Source of the DNA: an uncultured Mediterraneibacter sp.
GTDB lineage: Bacteria; Bacillota; Clostridia; Lachnospirales; Lachnospiraceae
Direction of reading: 5' to 3'
NCBI GenBank assembly: GCA_944377745.1
Contig: CALWFV010000010.1
Coordinates: 1-64,000 of the forward strand
Length of the DNA stretch: 64,000 nt
Within the stretch, counting starts at the first letter, position 1, and each line of letters starts with the position of its first letter. The notes below the pieces were generated by a model. That model was not told the origin of the DNA. It did no database searches and worked only from the letters and a program-made list of their open reading frames with translations. A program made the translations under genes and the position numbers. This document shows, piece after piece, positions 46,410-54,809 of the stretch.

Positions 46410-46462
46410 TAAATGAGGCAATGGTGCGTACTGAGATGGACGGCCGATTGCCTCATTTTTTG
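46410..46462 (+). terminator. Terminator between the cohesin-like gene and glmS
   Basis: AAATGAGGCAAT (46411-46422) pairs with ATTGCCTCATTT (46447-46458), followed by T residues to 46461. The 24-base loop is long. It ends 32 bases before the glmS start, and no clear promoter lies between them. Confidence 0.75.
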
Positions 46463-46493
46463 TAAAAAAGAGTCGAGATAAAGGAGAAATTAT

Positions 46494-48320
46494 ATGTGTG
46501 GAATTGTTGGATATGTAGGGGAAAAACAGGCGGCGCCGATCCTTCTGGACGGTCTTTCGAAGCTGGAGTACAGAGGGTATGATTCTGCCGGAATCGCTGT
46601 CTTTGACGGTGAAAAGATTAATATGACCAAGGCGAAGGGAAGGCTGAAAGTTCTTGAGGAACTGACGCACAATGGGGCGACCATGCCGGGTGCTCTGGGA
46701 ATCGGGCACACCAGGTGGGCGACCCACGGTGAACCCTCTGATGTAAATGCCCACCCGCATCTGAACAGGGCAGAGACTATTGCGGTAGTCCACAATGGCA
46801 TCATCGAGAACTATCTGAAACTGAAGAAGAAGCTGACCGGAAAAGGATATGAATTTATCTCGGATACTGATACGGAAGTGATTGCCCATCTGCTGGATTA
46901 CTATTATGACGGAAATCCGCTGAGAGCGATCACCAAGGTTATGCATCGGATGGAGGGGTCTTACGCTCTCGGAATCATTTTCAGAGATCATCCGGATGAA
47001 CTCTATGCTGTGAGGAAAGACAGTCCTCTGATTGTCGGAAGCACGGATGGCGGATGCATTATCGCTTCAGACGTTCCGGCAGTGCTGAAATATACGCGTG
47101 ATGTGTATTTTATAGAGAACGAAGAGATCGTGAGAATGAAGAGTGATTCCATGGAGTTCTTCAATGTGGATGAAGAGCCCATCGAAAAGGAAGCCACCCA
47201 TATCGAGTGGGACGTAGATGCTGCAGAGAAGGGCGGATACGAGCATTTCATGCTCAAGGAGATGTATGAGCAGCCCAAGGCGATCGAGGATACGTTCTCT
47301 CCGCGGATTAAGGGAAATGATATCGTGATCGAAGAGCTGGGGATGTCTGACGAGGAGATCCGGGCTGTAAGGAAGATCATGATTGTGGCGTGCGGTTCAG
47401 CATACCATGCTGGTGTGACTGGAAAATATGTTCTGGAGGGAATGGCGAGAATCCCGGTGGAAGTAGATCTTGCAAGTGAGTTCCGCTACAGAGACCCGAT
47501 TCTTGATGAGGGTACCCTGGTGATTGTGATCAGTCAGTCGGGAGAGACGGCGGATTCTCTTGCGGCACTCCGCGAATCACGTGCAAGGGGGGCAAAAGTG
47601 CTCGGCATTGTGAATGTCGTGGGCAGTTCCATTGCAAGGGAGGCGGATAATGTCATGTATACCTGGGCAGGACCGGAGATCGCTGTGGCTACTACCAAGG
47701 CATACTCCTGTCAGCTGATCGCCCTTTATCTGCTTGCCCTCAAGTTCTCAAAGATCAGGGGAAAGATAACGGAGACAGAACTGGAGCGGTATATTGAGGA
47801 TCTGAAACGGATTCCGGATCAGGTGGAGCTGCTTTTGAATAACAAGAATAAGATACAGAAATTTGCAAACAGATATGTGGCCGCAAAAGATGTCTTCTTT
47901 ATCGGAAGAGGGATAGATTATGCGATCTCTCTCGAAGGCTCACTGAAGCTTAAGGAGATTTCCTATATCCATTCCGAGGCATACGCGGCAGGGGAACTGA
48001 AACACGGCACCATCTCCCTGATCGAGGAGGGAACACTGGTGACAGCGGTGCTGACCCAGGAAGAACTTTATAAGAAGATGATCAGCAATATTGTGGAGGT
48101 CCGCACAAGAGGCGCGTTTGTACTGGCGGTGACGAATGAAGGCAATGACGAGATCAACCGTGCGGCGGATTATGTTGTTTATATTCCGGAGACGAACAGG
48201 TTTTTTACGAACTCACTGGCAATCATTCCCCTGCAGCTATTTGGATACTATATCGCTGTCGGCAGAGGATGCGATGTGGATAAACCGAGAAATCTGGCAA
48301 AATCAGTTACAGTGGAGTGA
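46494..48320 (+). CDS. glmS: Glutamine--fructose-6-phosphate aminotransferase (isomerising)
   Basis: Makes glucosamine 6-phosphate, the first committed step to UDP-GlcNAc. 608 residues. N-terminal class II glutamine amidotransferase begins MCGIVGYVG with the catalytic Cys2; two SIS domains follow (CGSAYHAG, VISQSGETADSL, FIGRGIDYAISLEGSLKLKEISYIHSEAYAAGELKHG). The C-terminus DKPRNLAKSVTVE is the usual ending. AAAGGAG precedes the ATG. The glmS ribozyme common in Bacillota is not visible in the 103-base gap upstream. Confidence 0.97.
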   Translation: MCGIVGYVGEKQAAPILLDGLSKLEYRGYDSAGIAVFDGEKINMTKAKGRLKVLEELTHNGATMPGALGIGHTRWATHGEPSDVNAHPHLNRAETIAVVHNGIIENYLKLKKKLTGKGYEFISDTDTEVIAHLLDYYYDGNPLRAITKVMHRMEGSYALGIIFRDHPDELYAVRKDSPLIVGSTDGGCIIASDVPAVLKYTRDVYFIENEEIVRMKSDSMEFFNVDEEPIEKEATHIEWDVDAAEKGGYEHFMLKEMYEQPKAIEDTFSPRIKGNDIVIEELGMSDEEIRAVRKIMIVACGSAYHAGVTGKYVLEGMARIPVEVDLASEFRYRDPILDEGTLVIVISQSGETADSLAALRESRARGAKVLGIVNVVGSSIAREADNVMYTWAGPEIAVATTKAYSCQLIALYLLALKFSKIRGKITETELERYIEDLKRIPDQVELLLNNKNKIQKFANRYVAAKDVFFIGRGIDYAISLEGSLKLKEISYIHSEAYAAGELKHGTISLIEEGTLVTAVLTQEELYKKMISNIVEVRTRGAFVLAVTNEGNDEINRAADYVVYIPETNRFFTNSLAIIPLQLFGYYIAVGRGCDVDKPRNLAKSVTVE

Positions 48321-48357
48321 GATGGCAGAAGCTTCAATATTTGTTAATTGAATGAAC

Positions 48358-48386
48358 ACATTTTAAACACAATACAGAGTTACGAT
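48358..48386 (+). promoter_or_regulatory. Putative htrA promoter
   Basis: TTGAAT (48358-48363), 17 bp, TACGAT (48381-48386), about 40 bases before the ATG. Confidence 0.45.
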
Positions 48387-48427
48387 ATAGCCATAAGATG
48401 AAATACAGGAGAAGGCAGGTAATTCGT

Positions 48428-49741
48428 ATGGATAATCAATACAATTATTATAACCAGAACAATACAAACGGGAACTACCAGTATGGAGGCGGGGAGCCGT
48501 ATTCAGACGGGAGCGGGAAGAAACCGAAAAAGAAGATGCCGAAAGCTGTGGCTGTTACAGGACTGGCGCTTCTGTTCGGCGCAGTCTCCAGCGTAGCCTT
48601 TCTTACTTCAAATATCATAGGGAGCCGGATTCTCGGATTGAATGGTCCTTCACAGTCCTCAACAGAGGGGGCCAGAACAGTCAGCAGCAATGCCTCTCTT
48701 TCTCAGACGTCCAGTGTCGTTACTTCGGATGTGTCGGCGGTTGTGGAGAGTGTGATGCCGTCGATCGTGTCGATCACAAATATGAGTGTGGAAGAGGTAC
48801 AGAACTTCTTCGGCGGTGTGAGCGAGCAGAAAAGCGAGAGCGCAGGTACAGGTATTATCGTATCTCAGAACGATTCAGAGCTTCTGATCGTGACGAACAA
48901 TCATGTGATTTCAGGAAGCGACACGCTGACTGTCACATTCAATGACGGGACCAGTCTGGAGGCAAACATAAAAGGATCTGATTCTGAATATGATGTTGCT
49001 GTGATCGCAGTGCCTCTGGATACGATATCCAATGAGACTATGGATGCCATCTCTGTCGCGACGCTGGGTGATTCCACGACATTGAAGGTCGGGGAACCGG
49101 CCATCGCCATCGGCAATGCACTGGGTTACGGGCAGTCAGTCACGACGGGCGTAATCAGTGCGCTGAACCGTTCCGCTTCGGAAACAGACGGGGAGACGGG
49201 AGAGCCGGTTGAGAGCGACAGCGACGCCCAGCTGATCCAGACAGATGCTGCCATCAATCCCGGAAACAGCGGCGGTGCGCTTGTCAATGTGAATGGAGAG
49301 GTGATCGGGATCAATTCATCCAAGCTTGTTGGAGAGACAGTCGAAGGAGTGGGATATGCTATCCCGATCAGTGACGTCAGTGATCTGATCCAGAACCTGA
49401 TGAATCAGGAGACAAAGACAAGAGTAGCGGAAGAAGATCAGGGTGTGATCGGAATCACGGGAATGAGTGTTCCGGCAGAGTATTCCCGGCAGCTCAATAT
49501 GCCAAGCGGGGTCTATGTGTCAGAAGTGACTCCGGGAGGTGGAGCTGACCGGGCAGGCATGAGCAGAGGGTGCGTGATTACGGCGATCGGCGGAACGACC
49601 GTGGACGGAATGGAAGCCCTTCAGGAGCAGCTCCGGTATTATTCGGTGGGGGATACGGTTACACTGACAGTGCAGATCCCTCAGACCAATGGAGAATATG
49701 AGGAGACCACGGTAGACGTCACTCTGACAGCGAGAAAGTAG
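48428..49741 (+). CDS. htrA: HtrA/DegP-type serine protease
   Basis: Membrane-anchored envelope quality-control protease. 437 residues from ATG 48428, which has AGGAGAAGGCAGG upstream. Order: Asn/Tyr/Gly-rich cytoplasmic N-terminus, one transmembrane helix (about 42-62), a trypsin-like domain (95-320) with catalytic triad His in TNNHVISG (about 159), Asp in EYDVAVIA (about 189) and Ser in NPGNSGGAL (about 281), and one PDZ domain (335-435, GVYVSEVTPGGGADRAGM). A terminator shared with the convergent cotJ operon follows. Confidence 0.95.
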   Translation: MDNQYNYYNQNNTNGNYQYGGGEPYSDGSGKKPKKKMPKAVAVTGLALLFGAVSSVAFLTSNIIGSRILGLNGPSQSSTEGARTVSSNASLSQTSSVVTSDVSAVVESVMPSIVSITNMSVEEVQNFFGGVSEQKSESAGTGIIVSQNDSELLIVTNNHVISGSDTLTVTFNDGTSLEANIKGSDSEYDVAVIAVPLDTISNETMDAISVATLGDSTTLKVGEPAIAIGNALGYGQSVTTGVISALNRSASETDGETGEPVESDSDAQLIQTDAAINPGNSGGALVNVNGEVIGINSSKLVGETVEGVGYAIPISDVSDLIQNLMNQETKTRVAEEDQGVIGITGMSVPAEYSRQLNMPSGVYVSEVTPGGGADRAGMSRGCVITAIGGTTVDGMEALQEQLRYYSVGDTVTLTVQIPQTNGEYEETTVDVTLTARK

Positions 49742-49790
49742 GGGCGTATTAAACAGTCGAGTGCAGAGAAGAGAACAGAGATTAAATCTG

Positions 49791-49828
49791 GACCTGCGGA
49801 TACAAAAATGTGTATCCGCAGGTCTTTT
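49791..49828 (+). terminator. Terminator between htrA and cotJC
   Basis: Perfect 14-bp stem, GACCTGCGGATACA (49791-49804) with TGTATCCGCAGGTC (49811-49824), then TTTT. It serves htrA. cotJC ends 45 bases away on the other strand, where the T-run is poor, so it is at most partly bidirectional. Confidence 0.88.
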
Positions 49829-49872
49829 CGCAGGGCGGATGGTCTTATCTGCAGATTCTGTCCAGAGAAAAG

Positions 49873-50469
49873 TTATCGGTCGAACTCAGGATTAAACGCA
49901 TAGAAGTTTTTGCTGTCGAGTTTTTCCTGGACGATCCGGAGACTTTCACCAAAACGCTGATAGTGAACGATCTCCCGTTCTCTGAGGAAACGGATCGGAT
50001 CACAGATTTCCGGATCTTTTATAAGACGGAGAATGTTGTCGTAAGTGGTGCGGGCTTTCTGTTCTGCGGCCATATTCTCGTGCAGGTCTGTGATGGGATC
50101 TCCTTTGGACTGAAATACTGTAGCGGTCCAGGGAGTTCCGCTGGCGGCCTGGGGCCAGAGAGCCAGTGTGTGGTCCACGTAGTAGGGCCCGAAGCCGGAA
50201 CGTTCAATCTCTTCCGGGGTCAGATCTTTTGTCAGCTGGTAAACAATGGCGCAGATCATTTCCATATGAGCCAGCTCCTCAGTGCCGATATCCGTCAGGA
50301 TGCCGGTTACTTCTTTATAAGGCATGGTATATCTCTGGGAGAGATAGCGCATAGAAGCGGCGAGCTCCCCGTCCGGTCCGCCGAACTGAGAGATGATGAT
50401 CTGAGCAAGTTTTGGGTTTGTCTGTGTGATCTTCACAGGATACTGAAGTCTTTTTTCATAATTCCACAT
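49873..50469 (-). CDS. cotJC: Spore coat CotJC, manganese catalase family
   Basis: 198-residue protein of the manganese catalase family, built in the spore coat of Bacillus with CotJA and CotJB. Metal-ligand-type motifs: Glu in GPDGELAASMRYL, Glu and His in TEELAHMEM, Glu in AEQKART, and Glu/His in REREIVHYQRFGE, as in dinuclear Mn catalases. It is the last gene of the three-gene operon on the minus strand and starts a few bases after cotJB. Catalase activity in the spore is inferred from the family. Confidence 0.95.
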   Translation of the reverse strand: MWNYEKRLQYPVKITQTNPKLAQIIISQFGGPDGELAASMRYLSQRYTMPYKEVTGILTDIGTEELAHMEMICAIVYQLTKDLTPEEIERSGFGPYYVDHTLALWPQAASGTPWTATVFQSKGDPITDLHENMAAEQKARTTYDNILRLIKDPEICDPIRFLREREIVHYQRFGESLRIVQEKLDSKNFYAFNPEFDR

Positions 50470-50472
50470 AAA

Positions 50473-50742
50473 TCAGCATCCTCCTTCCTGCCATGGCCAT
50501 GGCTCATTAATCCAGTTCCATCTGTCGGCACAGGTATCGTCCGCCGTATCAACAGTCAGCGGTCCGTAGATTCTGGCGTATTCTTTCATTGCCAGGTTTC
50601 TTTCCCGGCTGAATTCTTTAAAATACGCAAGCGCTTCAGGATCACAGGGATGGGTGTCCAGATAAAGTTTTGCTTCATCGACAGCGAAACTGACCTGATT
50701 GATATGATCTAATAATTCTTTTCTGTTTTTTGGTCTGTTCAT
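50473..50742 (-). CDS. cotJB: Spore coat protein CotJB
   Basis: 89 residues with the CotJB pattern: LLDHINQVSFAVDEAKLYLDTHP at the start and a tryptophan-rich end WNWINEPWPWQEGGC. No known catalytic role; it works with CotJA and CotJC in the coat. Its start overlaps the cotJA stop by one base and its stop is three bases before cotJC, so the three are translated as a unit. Confidence 0.93.
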   Translation of the reverse strand: MNRPKNRKELLDHINQVSFAVDEAKLYLDTHPCDPEALAYFKEFSRERNLAMKEYARIYGPLTVDTADDTCADRWNWINEPWPWQEGGC

Positions 50743-51062
50743 TATCTACGGCCTCCTTTCCCTGTGAATGGTTTATCCAGGCCCTCAAAGATCGTTCCAC
50801 GCTCAAAACCGCGGCAGATCTCATAGACATTCTGCCATTGCTGCCACGGAACATAGGCCATGGCGATAGTGGTACCTTTCAGGAAGTCGTCGTTCCTGCC
50901 GCAATCTTCCCTGCTGCAGTTACGGGACACGGTGGGAGTGACATCTGCCTGAAGTCTCCCTGTGTTCCTGCCGCAGCAGCCTGTATTGCGTGAAGAGGCA
51001 GTCTGACGGGGCAGCATACTGCCTGTTGTCCTGCCGTACATATTATTCTGGCAATTCGGCAT
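50742..51062 (-). CDS. cotJA: Spore coat-associated protein CotJA
   Basis: About 106 residues. The conserved CotJA core is in the second half: MAYVPWQQWQNVYE and FERGTIFEGLDKPF. The N-terminal half is Cys/Asn/Arg-rich and variable. ATG 51062 is preferred over TTG 51080 since AAAGGA lies nine bases before it. The divergent tRNA-Pro starts about 100 bases away. Confidence 0.9.
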   Translation of the reverse strand: MPNCQNNMYGRTTGSMLPRQTASSRNTGCCGRNTGRLQADVTPTVSRNCSREDCGRNDDFLKGTTIAMAYVPWQQWQNVYEICRGFERGTIFEGLDKPFTGKGGRR

Positions 51063-51096
51063 TTTCCATTTTCCTTTCAAACTATTTTACAAAATT

Positions 51097-51127
51097 ATAA
51101 TATGGAAAAAATTTAAAAATGTTATGC
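51097..51127 (-). promoter_or_regulatory. Putative sigma-E promoter of cotJABC
   Basis: Read on the minus strand: GCATAAC (51127-51121), 16 bp, CATATTAT (51104-51097). This fits a sigma-E-type -10 (CATA..AT) and an ATA-containing -35, though the spacer is a base or two longer than usual. cotJ in Bacillus is a sigma-E operon. Confidence 0.4.
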
Positions 51128-51156
51128 TTTACTTTTTCGGAGAAATTATATATAAT
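51128..51156 (+). promoter_or_regulatory. Promoter of tRNA-Pro
   Basis: TTTACT (51128-51133), 17 bp, TATAAT (51151-51156), with transcription expected a few bases before the tRNA at 51168. Confidence 0.7.
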
Positions 51157-51167
51157 ATACAAGTCGA

Positions 51168-51242
51168 CGGGGTGTGGCTCAGTTTGGTTAGAGCGCACGG
51201 CTGGGGGCCGTGAGGTCGCAGGTTCGAATCCTGTCACCCCGA
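51168..51242 (+). tRNA. tRNA-Pro (anticodon GGG)
   Basis: The acceptor arm CGGGGTG pairs with CACCCCG. The D arm has GGCTCAG...AGAGC, the anticodon stem CACGG/CCGTG encloses loop CTGGGGG with anticodon GGG at 51203-51205, and the T arm GCAGG-TTCGAAT-CCTGT is standard. Discriminator A at 51242; no CCA is encoded. It reads CCC and CCU. Confidence 0.95.
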
Positions 51243-51251
51243 TTATCCTGG

Positions 51252-51302
51252 AAAGCAATGATATAGATATACGAGGGAGTGTATTTGTATCATTGCTTTT
51301 GC
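51252..51302 (+). terminator. Terminator of the tRNA-Pro unit
   Basis: AAAGCAATGATA (51252-51263) pairs perfectly with TATCATTGCTTT (51288-51299), followed by T. The loop of 24 bases is long. Confidence 0.65.
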
Positions 51303-51316
51303 TTTGTATGGAAGAG

Positions 51317-51345
51317 TTGTTTTTCCATGTAAAAGGGGATATAAT
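51317..51345 (+). promoter_or_regulatory. Promoter of asnB
   Basis: TTGTTT (51317-51322), 17 bp, TATAAT (51340-51345), 34 bases before the asnB ATG. Confidence 0.65.
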
Positions 51346-51379
51346 AATAAAATCATGACATCAAAGGAGAAAGAACTAT

Positions 51380-53260
51380 ATGTGTGGATTTGCAGGATTT
51401 GTCGGAAGTGTGGAAGACAGAGAGCAGGTTCTTAAAAATATGATGGATACGATCGTTCACAGAGGCCCGGACAGTGAGGGAAAATATGTGGATGAAGACG
51501 CGGCGCTGGGATTTCGCAGACTGAGTATTATCGATCTCTCATCTGTTGGTGATCAGCCGCTTTACAATGAGGACCGGAGTATGGTGCTCGTGTTTAATGG
51601 AGAGATATACAATTATCAGGAGCTGAGAGAGGACCTGGCGGAAGCGGGGCATGTGTTTGTCTCAAATACGGATTCCGAGACACTGATCCACGGATATGAG
51701 CAATGGGGAGAGAAACTTGTGGAAAGGCTCCGCGGCATGTATGCATTCGCGATCTGGGATACGAAGAAGAAAAAGCTTTTTGCGGCAAGAGATATTTTCG
51801 GCATTAAACCGTTGTATTATGCGCAGATGAATGGGACGCTCATGTTTGCGTCGGAGATCAAGGCGTTTATGGAGCACCCGAAGTTTGACAAGGTGTTTAA
51901 CGAGGATGCGTTGGGAAATTATCTGTCCTTTCAGTTTGTCCCCACAAACGAGACCTTTTTCAAAGGTGTGTTCTGCGTGCAGCCTGGACATTACTTTGTC
52001 TATGAGAACGGAAAACTGGAGAGCACGAGATACTTTGAACCGAATTTTTCCGGAGACTGCAGAAAGCCTTTTGACGAAGTTGTGGATGATATCGAGACAG
52101 TGATGAAGGAGTCTGTGCAGATGCACAAGATCAGCGATGTGGAAGTGGCGTCCTATCTGTCGAGCGGTGTGGATTCCAGCTATCTGACGTATCTGGGACA
52201 GGTGGACCGTACCTTTACCGTTGGATTTGACGAGGGAAAATACAGCGAGATCCAGGATGCGAAAGAATTTGCCGCAAGTATCAATATGAAGAACGACGCC
52301 AGGGTGATCACACCGGATGAGTACTGGGACAGGCTTTCTGATATCCAGTATTATATGGATGAGCCGGTGGCAGATCCGGCGGCGATCGCTCTGTATTTCC
52401 TGAGCGAGGAAGCATCGAAGAAGGTAAAGGTCGTTCTCTCGGGAGAAGGTTCGGATGAGCTGTTTGGCGGATACAATATTTATTGTGAACCGCTTGAACA
52501 TACATCCTTTAACAAGATTCCGATAGGGATCCGCCGGATCCTGGGGAAATTCGCGGAGTACTGTATGCCCCGGGGGATGAAAGGAAGAGGATTTCTGATG
52601 CGCCACGGGAAGACGCTGGAGGAGCGTTATTTTGCAAATGCGACGAATATCTTCACAGAGCGCGAGGCAGACAGGATACTGAAAAAGGGCTGTGAGCCGG
52701 GAATTCAGAAGGTGACACGTCCGCTCTACGACAGAGTGCAGGGGAAGGATCCGGTGACAAAGATGCAGTATGTGGATCTGCATCTCTGGCTGGTTCATGA
52801 TATCCTTATGAAAGGAGACAAGATGGGAATGGCAAATTCTCTGGAAGTCAGAGTTCCGTTCCTGGATAAGAAAGTTCTGGAGCTGGCGGAGACACTGCCT
52901 CTGGAATATAAAGTTCAGGCGCCCCGGACGAAGGTGGCTCTTCGCGCGGCTGCGGACAGAAACATAAGGAGTAAGACTGCGGAAAAGAAGAAACTTGGAT
53001 TCCCGATCCCGATCCGTGTCTGGTTGAAGGAGGACAAGTATTATCAAAAGGTCAGGGAGATGTTTCAGTCTGATGCGGCAAAGAAATTTTTCCGGACAGA
53101 GATGCTGTTAAAAATGCTGGATGACCATAAAAACGGAAAGAACCATAATGAGAAGACGGACAATAGCCGCAAGATATGGACAGTATATATTTTCCTTGTA
53201 TGGTATGACCGGTTCTTTGAACATGGAAAACCGATTCATCCGGTAATGAATGCAAGATAG
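51380..53260 (+). CDS. asnB: Asparagine synthase (glutamine-hydrolysing)
   Basis: Turns aspartate, glutamine and ATP into asparagine. 626 residues. The glutaminase half begins MCGFAGFVG with Cys2 as nucleophile and has NGEIYNYQELR; the synthetase half has the PP-loop YLSSGVDSSYLT (about residues 258-270), SGEGSDELFGGY, and DKMGMANSLEVRVPFLD. AAAGGAG precedes the ATG. In some Bacillota an AsnB relative amidates the wall peptide, so a wall role beside the FtsW/RodA gene 12 bases downstream is possible, though free asparagine synthesis is the default reading. Confidence 0.95.
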   Translation: MCGFAGFVGSVEDREQVLKNMMDTIVHRGPDSEGKYVDEDAALGFRRLSIIDLSSVGDQPLYNEDRSMVLVFNGEIYNYQELREDLAEAGHVFVSNTDSETLIHGYEQWGEKLVERLRGMYAFAIWDTKKKKLFAARDIFGIKPLYYAQMNGTLMFASEIKAFMEHPKFDKVFNEDALGNYLSFQFVPTNETFFKGVFCVQPGHYFVYENGKLESTRYFEPNFSGDCRKPFDEVVDDIETVMKESVQMHKISDVEVASYLSSGVDSSYLTYLGQVDRTFTVGFDEGKYSEIQDAKEFAASINMKNDARVITPDEYWDRLSDIQYYMDEPVADPAAIALYFLSEEASKKVKVVLSGEGSDELFGGYNIYCEPLEHTSFNKIPIGIRRILGKFAEYCMPRGMKGRGFLMRHGKTLEERYFANATNIFTEREADRILKKGCEPGIQKVTRPLYDRVQGKDPVTKMQYVDLHLWLVHDILMKGDKMGMANSLEVRVPFLDKKVLELAETLPLEYKVQAPRTKVALRAAADRNIRSKTAEKKKLGFPIPIRVWLKEDKYYQKVREMFQSDAAKKFFRTEMLLKMLDDHKNGKNHNEKTDNSRKIWTVYIFLVWYDRFFEHGKPIHPVMNAR

Positions 53261-53271
53261 GTGATGATTAT

Positions 53272-54651
53272 ATGAGAAGCAGGACTGTACAGCCGATCAG
53301 ACGGCGCGGGCAGGGGGGCAATGTGAACAGAAATTCCGGGCGGAGAGATTTGGGAGATACGCAGCCCATGCGTCCGGTAAATCCTTCCGCTTATCAGAGA
53401 AGGATCGATGCGAGAAGAGAGGTGGTGAGGACCCCGGGGCCGGCGCAGGCCCGTGCTTCGGCGAGAAGAAGGCCTCAGAGGACAGGGCTTGCCGCTGTCG
53501 TATACCGGTTGCGGAAAAAGAATGCGGAAAAAGAACAGTATTTCGATTATGATTTTCTGCTCGCGGTCGTTTTTCTGATGTGCTTCGGACTTGTTATGCT
53601 GTACAGTACAAGTTATTATGGGGCACAGGGGGATTTCGGGGATGATATGTACTATTTTTCCAAACAGGCGCTGATAGGGGGTCTGGGCTTTGGGGTCATG
53701 TTCGTTGTGTCAAGGATTGATTATCATCTGTACGGCGCGTTTGCGACTGAGATCTTTGCGTTCTCCCTTGTTATGATGGCGCTGGTGAAAACACCCCTCG
53801 GCCTGACCCTGAACGGTGCAAGGAGATGGATCCAGCTTCCGGGCAATCTGACCCTGCAGCCGGCGGAGATTACGAAGATCGCGGTGATCCTTTTTATATC
53901 GTATGAACTGTGCCGGCTGGGGAAAAAGTCATATACCATTGAGGGAGCTGTACGGGTGCTTGCGCTTGGGGCAATCGCGGCGGGAGGAGTCCTGTTTCTG
54001 ACGGACAACCTGAGTACTGCGATCATTGTGATGGCGATCACCTGTCTTCTCTATTTTGTGGTCCATCCGAAGACAAAACTGTTTCTGGGTATTGGGGGTA
54101 TTGCGGCGGCCGCAGTAGTGCTGCTTGTCCTGATCCTTTCTGTGACGGCAGCAAACAGTGATAATTTCAGACTTCAGAGAATTATTTCCTGGCTGAATCC
54201 GGAGGCAACGGCAGACAGCGGGAGTTTCCAGGTCATGCAGGGGCTGTATGCCATCGGTTCGGGCGGATTTTTTGGAAAGGGACTGGGAAACAGTATGCAG
54301 AAGTTTGAGAATATCCCGGAAGCACAGAACGACTGGATCCTTTCTATCATATGTGAGGAACTGGGGGTGTTTGGGGTGATCGTGATCCTCTGTCTGTTCG
54401 GATATCTTCTTTACCGCCTGATGTTTATTGCCCAGAATGCGCCGGATCTTTATGGATCTCTTATCGCCTCGGGCATATTTATCCATATCGCTCTCCAGGT
54501 GATCCTGAATATCGCGGTTGTCACTGGAATCCTCCCGTCGACCGGTATTATCCTTCCTTTTATAAGTTATGGGGGGACTGCGATACTGTTTCTCATGGCG
54601 GAGATGGGAATCGCGCTTGGAATTGCAAGAAAAATCAAATTTAACGGATGA
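53272..54651 (+). CDS. FtsW/RodA/SpoVE family peptidoglycan polymerase
   Basis: SEDS-family glycosyltransferase that polymerises lipid II and works with a class B PBP. 459 residues: an Arg/Gln-rich cytoplasmic N-terminus of about 85 residues, then about ten transmembrane helices. Hallmarks: NGARRWIQLPGNLTLQPAEI near residue 180, GSGGFFGKGLGNS, PEAQNDWILSIICEELG (catalytic Asp region) and TGIILPFISYGGTA near the end. It is outside the dcw cluster, so FtsW, RodA or SpoVE cannot be told apart from sequence alone. Confidence 0.94.
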   Translation: MRSRTVQPIRRRGQGGNVNRNSGRRDLGDTQPMRPVNPSAYQRRIDARREVVRTPGPAQARASARRRPQRTGLAAVVYRLRKKNAEKEQYFDYDFLLAVVFLMCFGLVMLYSTSYYGAQGDFGDDMYYFSKQALIGGLGFGVMFVVSRIDYHLYGAFATEIFAFSLVMMALVKTPLGLTLNGARRWIQLPGNLTLQPAEITKIAVILFISYELCRLGKKSYTIEGAVRVLALGAIAAGGVLFLTDNLSTAIIVMAITCLLYFVVHPKTKLFLGIGGIAAAAVVLLVLILSVTAANSDNFRLQRIISWLNPEATADSGSFQVMQGLYAIGSGGFFGKGLGNSMQKFENIPEAQNDWILSIICEELGVFGVIVILCLFGYLLYRLMFIAQNAPDLYGSLIASGIFIHIALQVILNIAVVTGILPSTGIILPFISYGGTAILFLMAEMGIALGIARKIKFNG

Positions 54652-54656
54652 CAGAA

Positions 54657-54693
54657 TGCCGGCCTTTCAGAATGAGATGCTGAAGGGCCGGCA
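54657..54693 (+). terminator. Stem-loop after the FtsW/RodA gene
   Basis: TGCCGGCCTTTCAG (54657-54670) pairs with CTGAAGGGCCGGCA (54680-54693), one G-T pair. The stem is strong, but the following tract is only GAATTTG, so termination may be partial. Confidence 0.55.
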
Positions 54694-54711
54694 GAATTTG
54701 TAAAAAGGGAC

Positions 54712-54740
54712 TTTCCAAAAGGTGGAAAGTATGATATATT
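54712..54740 (+). promoter_or_regulatory. Putative promoter of the DegV gene
   Basis: TTTCCA (54712-54717), 17 bp, TATATT (54735-54740). ACTTTCC...GGAAAGT forms an inverted repeat over the -35 region, as at the mreB/mbl promoter. Confidence 0.4.
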
Positions 54741-54809
54741 TTTATGTGGTATTAAAAACTACGTGTTGTGGAAAGGGAAAATATACACTGCGATACAGGA
54801 GGATGTGTC

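Noticed and set aside
46391-46494. glmS ribozyme
   Set aside because: The gap is too short and is filled by a simple terminator hairpin; the ribozyme core was not seen.
51119-51358. 79-codon frame across the tRNA-Pro
   Set aside because: It reads through a complete tRNA and its terminator, so it is chance.
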